From: Rhodococcus sp. AW25M09 | Lineage (GTDB): Bacteria; Actinomycetota; Actinomycetes; Mycobacteriales; Mycobacteriaceae | Assembly: GCF_000333955.1 (NCBI RefSeq) | Contig: NZ_CAPS01000059.1 | Span: 34,964 to 98,963, forward strand | DNA length: 64,000 nt | Reading direction: 5' to 3' | In this document: positions 8,918 to 19,633 of the stretch, piece after piece | Position numbering within the stretch: position 1 is the stretch's first letter | How the letters are laid out: each line of letters opens with the position of its first letter | The notes under the pieces: generated by a model | Told to the model about the DNA's origin: nothing | Database searches by the model: none | Seen by the model: the letters and a program-made list of their open reading frames with translations, nothing else | Translations under genes and position numbers: made by a program

Positions 8918-9451
8918 ATGCGCACTGCTCGGATTGCACTCTTCGTCGGGATGTTCGCCGCTCTTGCCGCCTGCAGTACGGACGCGCCCACACAGCCGCT
9001 CCCGGTAGGGCCGGCCCCGTCCGTGTCGATCACTGTTTCGGCGACGACGTCACCGCCTGCGCCGCCGCAGGCCGCAACGCCGGAGGCCGAGGATGCTGCC
9101 CCCGTCGCGCCGACAGATTCCGAGTCGGCGGTAGCCGAGCCTGTGATCGTCGACTGCGAAACTGGCTTGGGCCCGGTGACCACCTACTGGTCCGACGGAA
9201 CCGTCACTGGGTACAGCGACTACTGCCAGTCGGTGCACGATCAGGTGCTACAGCGCGAGATCGATGCAAACAAACGCACGTGCGACGGGACTGTCTGCAC
9301 TTTTCAAAACGGTGGCACCATCCCCGATCCCGATGCTGTACCGGATGACAGATGCACCAACCAGATCGACTATGCGAACGATCCCCGATCGAACGCCGAG
9401 ATCAACTCGCTCGGTGAATCTAACGGTCAGTGCCCGGCACCGATCGGATAG
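8918..9451 (+). CDS. putative secreted lipoprotein of unknown function
   Basis: The 177-residue protein begins with a signal peptide ending in the lipobox LAAC (Cys19), followed by a Thr/Pro/Ala-rich linker to about residue 70. A small C-terminal region has several cysteines that could pair. It should be attached to the outer face of the membrane. The ATG at 8918 is chosen because it starts the signal peptide directly. It is divergent from the aldehyde dehydrogenase. No function was recognised. Confidence 0.8.
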   Translation: MRTARIALFVGMFAALAACSTDAPTQPLPVGPAPSVSITVSATTSPPAPPQAATPEAEDAAPVAPTDSESAVAEPVIVDCETGLGPVTTYWSDGTVTGYSDYCQSVHDQVLQREIDANKRTCDGTVCTFQNGGTIPDPDAVPDDRCTNQIDYANDPRSNAEINSLGESNGQCPAPIG

Positions 9452-9458
9452 TGGACGA

Positions 9459-9500
9459 GTGGCGCGGTCGGGGGCGTGCGTAGCCTCTCGACCGCACCAC
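9459..9500. terminator. possible bidirectional hairpin between convergent genes
   Basis: Twelve-base arms (GTGGCGCGGTCG and its near-complement, one mismatch) flank an 18-base loop between the lipoprotein stop at 9451 and the Clp ATPase stop at 9508. There is no clear U-tract. Confidence 0.45.
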
Positions 9501-9507
9501 GTCGGCG

Positions 9508-11913
9508 TCAGGCGCAGTTCAGCGACAGCTCGTCACCGGTAACGTCCACCGAGACCGTGCGACCATCGGTGACGATGTCATCGAGCAGCAGGTCGGCGAT
9601 CTTGTCGTCCAAAGATCGCTGAATGGCCCGGCGCAATGGGCGTGCACCGAACTCCGGTTGATGACCGTTGTGCGCCAACCAATCGATTGCCGAGTCGCTG
9701 AAGGTGATCTCGATACCCCTCGCAGAGAGCCGCTCTCGGCTTTCCTGCAACATCAGGTCGGTGATCCGGAGTAACTGCGCGTCGTCGAGTTTGCGGAACA
9801 CCACTATCTCGTCGATGCGGTTGAGAAACTCGGGCCGCATTGCCTCACGCAGTCTGCCCATCACCTTGTCTTGCATCGGCTTCTCGTCGGCAGCGCCGAG
9901 TGCGAAACCGGTGCCACCGGACTTGCTGGAAATGATGTCCGAGCCGAGGTTGCTCGTCATGATCACCACGGTGTTCCGGAAGTTCACCGTGCGGCCCTGG
10001 CCGTCGGTGAGCCGGCCGTCGTCTAGCACCTGCAGTAGCGTGTCGAAGACGTCCGGGTGTGCCTTCTCGATCTCGTCGAGCAGGATCACCGAATACGGAT
10101 TGCGTCGCACCTGCTCGGTCAGCTGTCCGGCTTCGCCGTAACCGACGTATCCGGGCGGAGCGCCGAGGAGCCGGCTGACGGTGTGCCGTTCACCGAACTC
10201 GCTCATGTCGAGCCGCAGTAGCTTCTTCTGGTCACCGAAAAGCGATGCGGCCAATGCCTTTGCGAGCTCTGTCTTGCCGACGCCGGTGGGGCCGAGGAAC
10301 AGGAAGCTCCCGACGGGTCGATCCGGGTCGTTCATCCCGGTTCTGTTCCGGCGCACTGCGCGAGCAATGGCCTTCACCGCTTCGTCTTGGCCGACGACGC
10401 GGCGGTGCAGTTCCGACTCAAGTGTGAGCAGGCGTTCCTTCTCCTCCGTCGTCATCTGACTGGCCGGAATTCCGGTGGAGCGAGAGACGACGTAAGCGAT
10501 GTCCTCGGCGGTCACGTCCGGTGTGTCGGTGACTGTTCCGTCGAGCCGCATCTGCAACTGTGCCGCCTCGTCGCGCAGCGCAGATGCGCGTTCGTAGTCC
10601 TCGGACGCAATCGCCGCTGACTTGTCGGTGTCGATCGCAGCGAGCTGCGTGGCGATCGCCTCGGCGTCGATGCTCGGCAGGCTCAACTGCTTGCGGGCAC
10701 CGGCTTGGTCGATGAGGTCGATAGCCTTGTCCGGAAGGAACCGATCGCCGATATACCGGTCAGCCAATTCCACTGCAGCACTGATCGCTTCGTCGGTGTA
10801 TTTCACGCCATGATGCTGCTCGTAGCGGCTCTTCAACCCGGTGAGGATTGCGATGGCGTCGGGCACGCTGGGTTCGGGCACCGTCACCGGCTGGAACCGA
10901 CGCTCGAGGGCGGGGTCCTTTTCGATGTTCATGCGGTACTCGTCGAGGGTGGTGGCTCCGACGATATGCAGTTCGCCGCGAGCGAGCTTGGGCTTGAGGA
11001 TGTTTCCGGCATCCATCGCACCGTCTGCTCCGCCGCCTGCCCCCGCGATGGAGTGGACCTCGTCGATGAAGACGATGAGTTCGTCTTTGTGCGCGACGAT
11101 CTCGTCGATGACGCTTGTCAGACGTTCCTCGAAGTCGCCTCGGTAGCGGGTTCCGGCGACTATCGCCGACAGGTCCAGCTGAACTATCCGCTTGTTCGAC
11201 AGACGTTCGGGGACCTCGCCGTCGACGATGCGCTGTGCTAGTCCTTCGACGACGGCAGTCTTGCCGACGCCGGCCTCACAGACCAGAACGGGATTGTTCT
11301 TGGTTCGACGCGAGAGGATCTCGATGGTCTGTTGGATCTCGTCGGTGCGTCCGATGACGGGATCGATGCCGCCCTCCCTGGCGCGTTGGGTCAGGTCGAT
11401 GCCGTACTTGTCGAGCGTCGGGGTTTCCGAGTTCGACTCGGGCTCGACCGATCCGCCGCGTAGAGCGGTCTGCAAGCCTTCGGGGGTAATGCCTTCTTCG
11501 CCGAGTAAGCGCCCGGCGATGTGTTCGCGATCGGCGGCGAAGGACAGGAAGAGATGCTCGGGGTCGATATATGTCGAGCCCAGTGTCTGCGCGATGTTGT
11601 GCGCTTCGAGGATCGCGGTCTTGAGGGTGCTGCTCAAAGCTGTGGCGCTGACGGCAGCTTCGCTACGAGACTGCGGCAGCCGAAGTTCGACGGCGTCGAT
11701 GACGGCGGGGGACTGGGCTCCGGCGCGCTGCATCAGGCTGCGGGTCGGGTCGTTCTGTGCCATCACGTGGAGCACGTGCAGGGCATCGAGTTCGCGGTCG
11801 CCGCGGCCTGCCGCGAACATGGCTGCGTCGCCGATCAGCGACTGGGTGGACTGGCTCAGCAGACGACTGATGTCGATGCGACGGGGGCCTTCTGGTCCCA
11901 GGAATGCCGGCAT
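9508..11913 (-). CDS. ClpC-like AAA+ ATPase (Clp protease/chaperone subunit)
   Basis: This 801-residue Hsp100 protein has a Clp N domain (about residues 1-145) and two AAA+ modules (second Walker [11 protein letters not shown]). The middle region is short and UVR-like ([16 protein letters not shown]), as in ClpC and not in long-M-domain ClpB. A TGF tripeptide in the second module lies where ClpC proteins carry their ClpP-docking loop. In the first Walker A the usual GEPGVGKT reads CEAGVGKT, so the first Gly is Cys. The ATG at 11913 follows GGAGGAAAT. It would unfold proteins for ClpP or act as a disaggregase. It looks like an extra paralogue and not the housekeeping copy. Confidence 0.9.
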   Translation of the reverse strand: MPAFLGPEGPRRIDISRLLSQSTQSLIGDAAMFAAGRGDRELDALHVLHVMAQNDPTRSLMQRAGAQSPAVIDAVELRLPQSRSEAAVSATALSSTLKTAILEAHNIAQTLGSTYIDPEHLFLSFAADREHIAGRLLGEEGITPEGLQTALRGGSVEPESNSETPTLDKYGIDLTQRAREGGIDPVIGRTDEIQQTIEILSRRTKNNPVLVCEAGVGKTAVVEGLAQRIVDGEVPERLSNKRIVQLDLSAIVAGTRYRGDFEERLTSVIDEIVAHKDELIVFIDEVHSIAGAGGGADGAMDAGNILKPKLARGELHIVGATTLDEYRMNIEKDPALERRFQPVTVPEPSVPDAIAILTGLKSRYEQHHGVKYTDEAISAAVELADRYIGDRFLPDKAIDLIDQAGARKQLSLPSIDAEAIATQLAAIDTDKSAAIASEDYERASALRDEAAQLQMRLDGTVTDTPDVTAEDIAYVVSRSTGIPASQMTTEEKERLLTLESELHRRVVGQDEAVKAIARAVRRNRTGMNDPDRPVGSFLFLGPTGVGKTELAKALAASLFGDQKKLLRLDMSEFGERHTVSRLLGAPPGYVGYGEAGQLTEQVRRNPYSVILLDEIEKAHPDVFDTLLQVLDDGRLTDGQGRTVNFRNTVVIMTSNLGSDIISSKSGGTGFALGAADEKPMQDKVMGRLREAMRPEFLNRIDEIVVFRKLDDAQLLRITDLMLQESRERLSARGIEITFSDSAIDWLAHNGHQPEFGARPLRRAIQRSLDDKIADLLLDDIVTDGRTVSVDVTGDELSLNCA

Positions 11914-12213
11914 TGATTTCCTCCATAACAGGGGTTGAGCGTCTTCGACTCAACTAACCTGCGTAGGTATCGATCAATTCCCGGGACGGAGTGAATTATG
12001 CTGTCGGCTTCGAGCAACCTCATCGTCGACGCCATCTCGTCGGTCCGCGAAGACTCTTGCGTCATCGATGTCTCGCAAATTCGCGGCGAGAGCGAAGCTA
12101 CTGGTCAGTAGGTGCGCGATTCTGACACTGCCACGCACAGCGGTGCGTTCGAAGATTAAAGTCGTAAGTGGACGTATCCAAAAGACGACGTTGAAACTGA
12201 GGCAAAGGCAAAC
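11914..12213. other. intergenic region between divergent Clp ATPase and icd
   Basis: The 300-bp gap holds the two divergent promoters. Just before icd there is a purine-rich ribosome-binding stretch (GAGGCAAAGG). No convincing inverted repeat or small gene was seen. Confidence 0.5.
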
Positions 12214-14451
12214 ATGACTGCGAAAAAGCCGACCATTATTTACACCCTTACCGACGAGGCGCCCATGTTGGCGACTCACGCGTTTCTGCCGGTCGTACGT
12301 TCTTTCGCCAGCGCGGCCGAGATCAACGTCGAGTCGAGTGACATCTCCGTTGCGAACCGCATCCTCGCCGAGTTCCCGGACTACCTCAACGAAGACCAGC
12401 GAGTGACCGACAACCTCGCTGAGCTGGGCAGGCTGACGCAGCTGCCCGAGACCAACATCATCAAGCTGCCCAACATCAGTGCATCGGTGCCGCAGTTGAT
12501 CGCCGCCGTCAAGGAGCTGCAGGGCAAGGGCTACGCGATCCCCGATTTCCCGGGCAACCCGAAGACCGACGAAGAGCGCGAGATCCGCGAGCGATACACC
12601 AAGTGCCTCGGCAGTGCGGTCAACCCCGTTCTGCGTGAAGGTAACTCGGATCGGCGAGCACCCAAGGCCGTCAAGGAATTCGCCCGCAAGCACCCGCACA
12701 GCATGACCGAGTGGTCGATGGCCTCGCGCACCCACGTTGCGCACATGGGCGAGGGCGATTTCTACCACGGCGAGAAGTCCACCGTCGTCGACGGCGACCG
12801 CGAGGTCAAGATGGAACTGCTGCCTGCCGACGGCGAGCCGATCCTGCTCAAGGAGAAGGTCGCGCTCACCGACGGTGACGTCATCGACTCCATGTTCATG
12901 AGCAAGAAGGCCCTCCTCGAGTTCTACGAAGAGGAGATGCAGGACGCGTACGAGACCGGCGTCATGCTCTCGCTGCACGTCAAGGCAACCATGATGCGCG
13001 TCTCGCACCCCATCGTGTTCGGCCACGCAGTACGCGTCTTCTACAAGGACGCTTTCGCTAAGCACAACGACGTCTTCGAAGAGCTGGGCGTCAACGTCAA
13101 CAACGGCCTCGCCGATCTCTACACCAAGATCGAGACCCTCCCCGCGTCCAAGCGTGACGAGATCATCGAGGATCTGCACAAGTGTCACGAGACTCGCCCG
13201 GAGCTCGCAATGGTCGACTCCGCCCGCGGTATCTCCAACTTCCATTCTCCCAGCGACGTCATCGTCGACGCATCCATGCCCGCGATGATTCGCGCCGGCG
13301 GCAAGATGTGGGGTGCGGACGGCCGCCCGAAGGACACCAAGGCGGTCAACCCCGAGTCCACCTTCTCCCGCATCTACCAGGAGATGGTGAATTTCTGTAA
13401 GACCAACGGCCAGTTCGATCCGACGACGATGGGGACCGTGCCCAACGTCGGGCTCATGGCGCAGCAGGCCGAGGAGTACGGCTCACACGACAAGACGTTC
13501 GAGGCCCCCAAGGCCGGGGTCGCCAACATTACCGATATCGCCACCGGTGAGGTGCTGCTCACCCAGACCGTCGAAGAGGGCGACATCTGGCGTCTGTGCA
13601 TCGTCAAGGACGCCCCGATCCAGGACTGGGTCAAGCTCGCTGTCACCCGCGCCCGCGAATCCGGAATGCCCGTCGTCTTCTGGCTCGATCCGTACCGCCC
13701 GCACGAGAACGAGCTCATCGGCAAGGTCCGCAAGTACCTGAAGGATCACGACACCGAGGGCCTCGACATCCAGATCATGTCGCAGGTGCGCGCCATCCGG
13801 TACACGATGGAGCGTCTGGTCCGCGGACTCGACACCATCTCCGCGACGGGCAACATCCTGCGCGACTACCTCACCGATCTCTTCCCGATCCTCGAACTCG
13901 GTACCAGCGCCAAGATGCTCTCCATCGTTCCCCTCATGGCTGGCGGCGGACTGTACGAGACGGGTGCAGGCGGCTCGGCCCCCAAGCACGTCAAGCAGCT
14001 CATCGAGGAGAACCACCTGCGGTGGGATTCGCTCGGAGAATTCCTTGCGCTGGCCGTGAGCCTCGAAGACCTGGGCACCAAGACCGGCGACGTCAAGGCG
14101 ACCATCCTCGCCAAGGCACTCGACTCCGCCACCGGCAAGCTGCTCGAGAACAGTAAGGGCCCGTCGCGCTCGACCGGTGAACTCGACAATCGCGGTAGCC
14201 AGTTCTACCTCGCCCTCTACTGGGCGCAGGAGCTCGCCGAGCAGACCGAGGACGCCGAACTGGCCAAGCATTTCGCCGCACTGGCGAAGACATTGGCGGA
14301 GAACGAAGACAAGATCGTCGCCGAGCTCAACGAGGTCCAGGGCAATGCAGTAGACATCGGCGGCTACTACTACCCGGACGCCGAAGCCACCGCCGCAGTG
14401 ATGCGTCCGTCGAAGACCTTCAACGAGGCACTGGAGTCGGCGAAGGTGTAG
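12214..14451 (+). CDS. icd2: NADP-dependent isocitrate dehydrogenase, monomeric type
   Basis: The 745-residue length and N-terminal sequence ([20 protein letters not shown]) are those of the monomeric IDH family found in Actinobacteria and some gamma-proteobacteria. It converts isocitrate to 2-oxoglutarate and CO2 with NADP in the citric acid cycle. The substrate-loop serines and acidic metal ligands lie in the large conserved central block, including [11 protein letters not shown]. It is a stand-alone gene with its own promoter region, followed by a C-rich tract and a very long hairpin. Confidence 0.97.
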   Translation: MTAKKPTIIYTLTDEAPMLATHAFLPVVRSFASAAEINVESSDISVANRILAEFPDYLNEDQRVTDNLAELGRLTQLPETNIIKLPNISASVPQLIAAVKELQGKGYAIPDFPGNPKTDEEREIRERYTKCLGSAVNPVLREGNSDRRAPKAVKEFARKHPHSMTEWSMASRTHVAHMGEGDFYHGEKSTVVDGDREVKMELLPADGEPILLKEKVALTDGDVIDSMFMSKKALLEFYEEEMQDAYETGVMLSLHVKATMMRVSHPIVFGHAVRVFYKDAFAKHNDVFEELGVNVNNGLADLYTKIETLPASKRDEIIEDLHKCHETRPELAMVDSARGISNFHSPSDVIVDASMPAMIRAGGKMWGADGRPKDTKAVNPESTFSRIYQEMVNFCKTNGQFDPTTMGTVPNVGLMAQQAEEYGSHDKTFEAPKAGVANITDIATGEVLLTQTVEEGDIWRLCIVKDAPIQDWVKLAVTRARESGMPVVFWLDPYRPHENELIGKVRKYLKDHDTEGLDIQIMSQVRAIRYTMERLVRGLDTISATGNILRDYLTDLFPILELGTSAKMLSIVPLMAGGGLYETGAGGSAPKHVKQLIEENHLRWDSLGEFLALAVSLEDLGTKTGDVKATILAKALDSATGKLLENSKGPSRSTGELDNRGSQFYLALYWAQELAEQTEDAELAKHFAALAKTLAENEDKIVAELNEVQGNAVDIGGYYYPDAEATAAVMRPSKTFNEALESAKV

Positions 14452-14457
14452 TTGTTT

Positions 14458-14480
14458 CCACCCCACCCCACCCCACCCCC
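14458..14480 (-). repeat. G-quadruplex-forming tract (C-run repeat) after icd
   Basis: The plus strand has CC-A-CCCC-A-CCCC-A-CCCC-A-CCCCC. The minus strand therefore has four runs of four or more G separated by single T, the pattern of a very stable parallel quadruplex. It lies 6 bp after the icd stop and just before the long hairpin. Confidence 0.8.
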
Positions 14481-14489
14481 GTACCCCGG

Positions 14490-14549
14490 GAACGAATGAA
14501 TGGTCCATTCACGCGGCCCAGACGTTGTGAATGGGCCATTCATTCGTTC
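14490..14549. terminator. long bidirectional hairpin between icd and adenylate cyclase
   Basis: Arms of 23 bases (14490-14512 and 14527-14549) pair with one G:U-type mismatch around a 14-base loop. The right arm includes the stop codon and last two codons of the convergent cyclase gene. Each arm also contains a small GAATGG/CCATTC palindrome. Confidence 0.8.
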
Positions 14550-15379
14550 AGGGAGGCGACCTCGGCGCTCGGCAGCATCGGAAGCGCAACCGGATACAAC
14601 TGAAAGCGTCCGCTCATACCCTTGAGTTCGACGTCCCGAGGCATGCCGAGAGTCAGATCGTGCGCGGCATCGATGGCGTTTCGAACCGTTTCGCTGACCA
14701 GAATCTCACCGCCCTCGGCCTGTCCCGCGACTCGTGCTGCCATGGCCACGTTGAGTCCGAAAATGTCGTCGCCTCGGCGCACCGAACTACCCACGTGCAC
14801 GCCCATTCGGACGCGGATGCGGTCCCAGCGATCGGGGTTTTTCAGCAGTGCTTCCTGCACTCGGACGCCGCAGCGCACAGCTTGAGTCGGGTCGGAGAAG
14901 GCGATCATGTAGCCGTCGCCCTGGCTTTTCACCACGTGTCCACCGTGATCGTCGACGTGCTTGCAGATCAGTTTGTTGTGCTTCTCGAGCAGTTTCACCC
15001 AGCCGCGGTCGCCGAGTTCCTCGTTGCGCGCGGTCGATCCTTCGATGTCGGAGAACATCACCACGATGTCGCCGTCGGCGGTCATGCGCGCGAGGTCGGG
15101 CCGTTCCACCTTGGCCCAGCCGGCGAGATCCTCGACGGAGTTGCGCACGGTCGCGCCGAAGCCCTTGTTGATGAGCAAGTCGGTGGTGTGGAAGGCGGTT
15201 CTGATCGCGAATGGCACGAGACCCCGCCGCTTACGGCGTTGTTGCGATTCGGACAGGGCCCGGTCCAAAGCGCGACGCGTCTTGCTCAAGGTCCGACGCG
15301 AGACGATCAGGACCACACCGAGCGCGATGATGGCGGCGAGCTCTACTCCGGCAACTATCCACAGGATCACGTCGTTCAT
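14540..15379 (-). CDS. class III adenylate cyclase, membrane-anchored
   Basis: This 279-residue protein has one N-terminal membrane segment (residues 5-27), a basic linker, and a class III cyclase domain from about residue 105. Metal-binding aspartates are Asp111 (FSDIEGS) and Asp155 (QGDGY). Lys151 and Asp205 occupy the purine-selecting positions typical of ATP use, and Asn210 and Arg216 the transition-state positions. All key residues are present, so it should make cAMP at the membrane. The C-terminal codons lie inside the terminator hairpin shared with icd. Confidence 0.92.
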   Translation of the reverse strand: MNDVILWIVAGVELAAIIALGVVLIVSRRTLSKTRRALDRALSESQQRRKRRGLVPFAIRTAFHTTDLLINKGFGATVRNSVEDLAGWAKVERPDLARMTADGDIVVMFSDIEGSTARNEELGDRGWVKLLEKHNKLICKHVDDHGGHVVKSQGDGYMIAFSDPTQAVRCGVRVQEALLKNPDRWDRIRVRMGVHVGSSVRRGDDIFGLNVAMAARVAGQAEGGEILVSETVRNAIDAAHDLTLGMPRDVELKGMSGRFQLYPVALPMLPSAEVASLNE

Positions 15380-15381
15380 CT

Positions 15382-16356
15382 TTACCTGTCCACGACGTCC
15401 ATGGGCGCAGTACCGACCGCGAATTGCCGTCGATAGGCGGTCGGTGTCACCGCGAACGACGCGCGAAAGTTCTGGCGCAGGGTGACTGCGCTACCGAATC
15501 CGCTTGCGGTGGCGATGGTCTCGACGCTCTGATCGGTCGTCTCGAGCAGGCTTCGCGCTTCGTCGAGTCGTTTGTCGAGTACCCAGCGGGCTGGGGTGGC
15601 TCCGGTCTCGAGCTGGAACTGGCGGATGAAGCTGCGCCTACTCATGCGCGCTCGTTCGGCCAGTCGCTCGATCGGCAAGGGCTCGTCCAGTCGCTCGAGT
15701 GCCCAGCTCAGCACGTCCGCGATCGCGGTTTCGCCCGATGCCTCGGTGACCGGACGTTCGATGTACTGCGCCTGACCACCGTCTCGATGGGGCGCGACCA
15801 CCAGGCTGCGCGCGACCCGCGTCGCCGCGGCCGAACCGAGATGTTTGCGGACGATGTGCAAGCAGGAATCGATCGACGACGCGGTTCCCGCGGATGTCAT
15901 CACGTCGCCGTGGTCGATGTAGAGCACCGACTCGTCGAGACCTACTTGCGAATTGCGCTCCCGCAGCTCGGACATCTTGGTCCAGTGGGTGACTGCCGGC
16001 CGTCCGGCGAGCAGGCCGGTGTCGGCGATGGCAAAGGATCCGAGGCATAGGCCTGCGATCTCGGCTCCGCGTCGGTGGGCTCCGCGCAGCGCGGCCGAGA
16101 GTTCGCTACCGATGGGCGGCAGGGATTCCGGCCACGACGGAACGATGACGATATCGGCCCAGTCGACGGCGCTCGGATCGACGATCTCGCTCACCGGAAA
16201 CCCCTCCTCGGTGCGAATGGACCCGGCGGTGTCGGACCACACGCGCGTCTCCCAGTCCGGGGCGAGCCCGAGTCGCGTCACCTCGCCGAACACCATCAAC
16301 GGCGCGGCCAGGTGAAACATCGTGATGCCGTCGAACGCATAGAGCGCTATTCGCAT
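15382..16356 (-). CDS. GlxA-family AraC-type transcriptional regulator (DJ-1/PfpI domain + HTH)
   Basis: The 324-residue protein has an N-terminal DJ-1/PfpI amidase-like domain (residues 1-170, with the nucleophile-elbow Cys in GLCLGSF) and a C-terminal AraC helix-turn-helix pair (about 220-315, with [16 protein letters not shown]). The ATG at 16356 follows GGAGACGCC and starts the domain directly. Such proteins regulate catabolic genes. It is divergent from an isochorismatase-like hydrolase, its likely target, and ends 2 bp from the adenylate cyclase start, with which it may be co-transcribed. Confidence 0.92.
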   Translation of the reverse strand: MRIALYAFDGITMFHLAAPLMVFGEVTRLGLAPDWETRVWSDTAGSIRTEEGFPVSEIVDPSAVDWADIVIVPSWPESLPPIGSELSAALRGAHRRGAEIAGLCLGSFAIADTGLLAGRPAVTHWTKMSELRERNSQVGLDESVLYIDHGDVMTSAGTASSIDSCLHIVRKHLGSAAATRVARSLVVAPHRDGGQAQYIERPVTEASGETAIADVLSWALERLDEPLPIERLAERARMSRRSFIRQFQLETGATPARWVLDKRLDEARSLLETTDQSVETIATASGFGSAVTLRQNFRASFAVTPTAYRRQFAVGTAPMDVVDR

Positions 16357-16479
16357 GGCGTCTCCGATCTCGAAGGTTGGCGCAATTCCATCGAAAGTAT
16401 GCATCTGTGCCACTCGTGGAGGCAAGGCCGGTACCGAAGGATGAGAAGCGACCGAGAACACCAGCCGAGGGAGAAGAAC

Positions 16480-17112
16480 ATGACCGCACCGCGCAGGGCA
16501 CTGATCGTCATCGACGTGCAGCAGGAGTACTTCGAGGGAGTGCTGCAGATCCAGTACCCGCCCCGTGACGAGTCGTTGGCCAACATCGTCCGCGCCATCG
16601 AAGCCGCTGTGGCGCAGGAGCTTCCGGTTGCCATCGTGCAGCACGAAATGCCCGAAGGTTCCCCGGCGTTCGTCAAGGGCACCCCGACCTACGAGCTGCA
16701 TCCAGACATTCAGGCGGTCGTTCAACCCTCGTTCGAGCGCGTCGAGAAGCAGTACAGCAGCGTGTTCGCCGGAACCGGCGTCGCGAAATGGTTGCAGAGC
16801 AACAACATCGACACCGTCACGATCGTCGGATACATGACCAACAACTGCGACCTCGCCTCCAGCGCCGACGCCGAAGCGCTCGACCTGAAGGTCGAGATCC
16901 TGTCCGACGCCACCGGCGCGATCAACCTCTCGAACGAGGCAGGCACCGTCTCGGGCGAGCAGCTGCACAAGGCTCTGATGGTCCTTTACCAGTCCAACTT
17001 CGCAGCAGTCGCCTCCTCCGACCAGTGGATCGACGCGGTCAAGGGTGGAAACGAATTGACCGCAAGCAATTTGGTGGTCTCTGCAGCTCAGGGAAACGCC
17101 GCCGTCGCCTAG
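16480..17112 (+). CDS. cysteine hydrolase, isochorismatase family
   Basis: The 210-residue protein has the isochorismatase-like catalytic triad: Asp12 (VIDVQQEY), Lys90 and nucleophile Cys123 (GYMTNNCDLAS). Members hydrolyse amides or imides such as nicotinamide or N-carbamoyl compounds; the specific substrate is unknown. The ATG at 16480 is preceded by GAGGGAGAAG. It is divergent from the GlxA-type regulator and lies 21 bp before a hydrolase gene that may follow in the same transcript. Confidence 0.9.
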   Translation: MTAPRRALIVIDVQQEYFEGVLQIQYPPRDESLANIVRAIEAAVAQELPVAIVQHEMPEGSPAFVKGTPTYELHPDIQAVVQPSFERVEKQYSSVFAGTGVAKWLQSNNIDTVTIVGYMTNNCDLASSADAEALDLKVEILSDATGAINLSNEAGTVSGEQLHKALMVLYQSNFAAVASSDQWIDAVKGGNELTASNLVVSAAQGNAAVA

Positions 17113-17133
17113 CGGTTCGGTGCTCGTGATCTG

Positions 17134-18168
17134 ATGATCGGTATGACACCGAACGAGGCCCCGCCGCGTCACGGAATGCTGGATGTGCGCGACGGTCAGC
17201 AGATCTACTGGGAGCAGTGGGGTCCGTCCGACGGCGTCCCGGCGCTGTATTTACACGGAGGACCGGGCGGGGGATTGGGAGCGAGTCAGTATCGCCGGCA
17301 CTTCGACCTGTCTCGGGTGCGGGTTGTCGGATTCGAGCAACGAGGGTGCGGCCGATCGACGCCCCACGCTTCCGATCCCTCGACGTCGTTGTCTACCAAC
17401 ACCACCGCACATCTCATCGCCGATATGGAAGCGCTCCGTGAGTATCTCGGGATCGAAGCGTGGATCGTCAACGGGGCCTCGTGGGGATCGACCCTTGCCG
17501 TTGCTTACGCCCTCGCGCATCCGACGCGGGTTCTGGGCATAGTCCTCGTCTCGGTGACGACGACCAGCCGCGCGGAGATCGAGTGGATCACCGAGGGCGT
17601 CGGTGCAGTGTTCCCAGAAGCGTGGGATCGTTTCGCGACATTCGCCGAGATGTCGGGCGTCGGCTTCAGGCGAGGTGAGGGTCGAATAGTCGAGGCTTAC
17701 GAGCAACTGTTGAATTCCGCTGATCTCAGTTTGCGAGACAACGCATCTCGGGAGTGGGCGCTGTGGGAAGACGTCCACGTATCCTTCGGCACCGATGGTG
17801 TCAGGCACGATCCGCGGTGGGGTAACGACCGGTTCAGGCTTGCATTCGCGCGCCTCGTCACGCACTACTGGTCACACGACGGTTTCTGCGATCCGCCGCT
17901 TCTCGACCGTGCAGCGGCACTACACGGTATTCCTGCCGTTCTCATCCATGGCCGACGGGATATCTCCGGTCCCGCGATCACGCCGTGGCGACTGCATCGT
18001 CAGTGGCCGGGGTCCGTGCTCGTTATCGACGAGGGAGATGGGCACGGCGGGGTGTCGATGAATATCCGCTGGCGTGAGGCGAACGATGAGTTCACCGATA
18101 AGGCGATCGGTCGACGTGCAGCCCCGAATGCTGCGGTCGCACCGAGAACATCTTCTTCGGAGACGTGA
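17134..18168 (+). CDS. pip: alpha/beta hydrolase, proline iminopeptidase type
   Basis: This 344-residue protein matches the proline iminopeptidase (peptidase S33) pattern: oxyanion loop HGGPGGGLG, the characteristic FEQRGCGRSTPHA and nucleophile elbow GASWGS (usually GGSWGS), with His in GDGHGG near the C-terminus. It would release N-terminal proline from peptides in the cytoplasm. The start may be Met1 (17134) or Met4 (17143). It runs tandem with the isochorismatase-like gene. The tail after about residue 320 is low-complexity and atypical. Confidence 0.87.
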   Translation: MIGMTPNEAPPRHGMLDVRDGQQIYWEQWGPSDGVPALYLHGGPGGGLGASQYRRHFDLSRVRVVGFEQRGCGRSTPHASDPSTSLSTNTTAHLIADMEALREYLGIEAWIVNGASWGSTLAVAYALAHPTRVLGIVLVSVTTTSRAEIEWITEGVGAVFPEAWDRFATFAEMSGVGFRRGEGRIVEAYEQLLNSADLSLRDNASREWALWEDVHVSFGTDGVRHDPRWGNDRFRLAFARLVTHYWSHDGFCDPPLLDRAAALHGIPAVLIHGRRDISGPAITPWRLHRQWPGSVLVIDEGDGHGGVSMNIRWREANDEFTDKAIGRRAAPNAAVAPRTSSSET

Positions 18169-18325
18169 TCCGGTCGGCCGCTGAACAGGCACATGGAACG
18201 TTTGTACGGTGGCGTTTCGTTTTCCTCACATTGGAGGTTATTGCGTGCCTTCTGCACCGGTGCACGCTACTTCCGTCTCTGGCTCACAAACAGCTGGCCG
18301 CAGTAAGGGAATCGTCCACTCGAGA

Positions 18326-19516
18326 TCAGTTCGGACGCTGTGTACTGGCGGCCGCGCAGACCAGGGCAAGGTGCAGTTCCAGGTTGCCTGTTTCCACAGT
18401 GCGGCCCAGTAGCTCCTCGGCCTGCCGGATTCGATAGCGAACGGTGTTGCGATGCAGGCCAAGGCTTGTCGAAGCACCGCCGACGCCGGCCGCAAGGTAC
18501 GCGATCACGGTGTCCCGGAGCGCGGCGTGAATATCGTCTGCCAACTGTCCGAGAGTGCGGTCGATGAAGGTCGAGAGCGCAGTCGGATCCGCAGAGAGCA
18601 GGCTGAGTAGTTCCACATCCGCATACAACGCGAGTTGGCGAGTGTCGACCCGCAGTGCCGCAACGGCTTCTCGATGGCTGGAACGAAATCCGTCGATTCC
18701 GTTGGCGGTGATGCCGATACCGATTCGTATGTCCGATGGAAGGGTGGTCGCGTTCAACAGCGTCAGATCAGGTATGTGGTCTGTCGCGAGCCAAGCCCAG
18801 AGGGTGCGTGACCCCACGGGCAGCAGGAGTGGTCGGGGGACGCTCAACACCACAGCGAGCCGGGCAGCGACTTCTTCGAGCCTTGTCGTCCCGTCGGTTT
18901 CGCTGTCGGCAACGATGACAAGTGCGGTGTGGTGGCGTCGTAGGGGATGGCCGAGTGAGGTCTCCGCTGCGGTTACGTCCACGGCGTCACCGCGCAGTAC
19001 GGCCTCGACCTGTTGCCTTCGCCGAGTGAGCGCACTGCGAAGCCATCGCTCACGCTCCTCCGTGTAGGCCGTGATGAGCTGTTCGACGCACAAGCCGAAC
19101 CAGGCGCTCGCGCGGGACCAGAGTTCGATCAAAATCTCGACCCGCCCATCCTCCGGGGCATCCTGGCTCTCGACCATCTCGTTCGTATACCGGAGTGCAG
19201 ACTGTTGGCCGTGCCGGTAGATCCGGAGCAGAACTGACAGGTCCATTCCTCGGCGCGCGATCGTGCGGGCGAGATGAACAGCTTCGACTGCAGGACGAAC
19301 GACGTCCGCATCGGCAAGCAAGTACGCGACGAACGCCCGCAATTGTCCCGCGGTGCTGGCATCGAGGTCACGACGAAGCTCGAGGTCGGTGTCGAACAGG
19401 GGCAGTTCGGCCGCTATCTCGTCGTTGAGTCGCTCGATGACGGCAGCGACGTCGCTCGGCTTCACCAGGTTTGCCGCGAGTTCACCGATCCAGGAGGTCG
19501 GGTCGAAATCGGTCAC
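18326..19516 (-). CDS. PucR/CdaR-family transcriptional regulator
   Basis: The 396-residue regulator has a helical N-terminal region, a GGDEF-like degenerate central domain (about 180-300) and the C-terminal PucR helix-turn-helix (LGLHRNTVRYRIRQAEELLGR pattern, split around residue 370). The GTG at 19516 is used. A TTG at 19540 would extend it by eight residues, but that would put the coding sequence across a perfect inverted repeat. It is divergent from an aldehyde dehydrogenase-SDR pair and is their likely regulator. Confidence 0.88.
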   Translation of the reverse strand: MTDFDPTSWIGELAANLVKPSDVAAVIERLNDEIAAELPLFDTDLELRRDLDASTAGQLRAFVAYLLADADVVRPAVEAVHLARTIARRGMDLSVLLRIYRHGQQSALRYTNEMVESQDAPEDGRVEILIELWSRASAWFGLCVEQLITAYTEERERWLRSALTRRRQQVEAVLRGDAVDVTAAETSLGHPLRRHHTALVIVADSETDGTTRLEEVAARLAVVLSVPRPLLLPVGSRTLWAWLATDHIPDLTLLNATTLPSDIRIGIGITANGIDGFRSSHREAVAALRVDTRQLALYADVELLSLLSADPTALSTFIDRTLGQLADDIHAALRDTVIAYLAAGVGGASTSLGLHRNTVRYRIRQAEELLGRTVETGNLELHLALVCAAASTQRPN

Positions 19517-19522
19517 CCCGCA

Positions 19523-19541
19523 ATTGTGCACCGCGCACAAT
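19523..19541. promoter_or_regulatory. candidate operator for PucR-type regulator
   Basis: A perfect inverted repeat ATTGTGC-N5-GCACAAT lies immediately upstream of the chosen regulator start, in the 117-bp gap before the divergent aldehyde dehydrogenase. Assignment to the regulator is by position only. Confidence 0.5.
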
Positions 19542-19633
19542 CGTGACTCGGCTAGTTGGACATTTTTCTCTACCGACGCGATACCGAAAGGATGACGATG
19601 GACTTCTTGTTGTAATCGAGGAGTAGAGGGAAA

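Noticed and set aside
11856..12065. 69-codon minus-strand frame upstream of the Clp ATPase
   Set aside because: It overlaps the Clp gene start and its residues show no coding pattern; the region looks like promoter DNA.
13483..14508. Long minus-strand open frame opposite icd
   Set aside because: It is a shadow of the monomeric isocitrate dehydrogenase in GC-rich DNA, with no recognisable domain.
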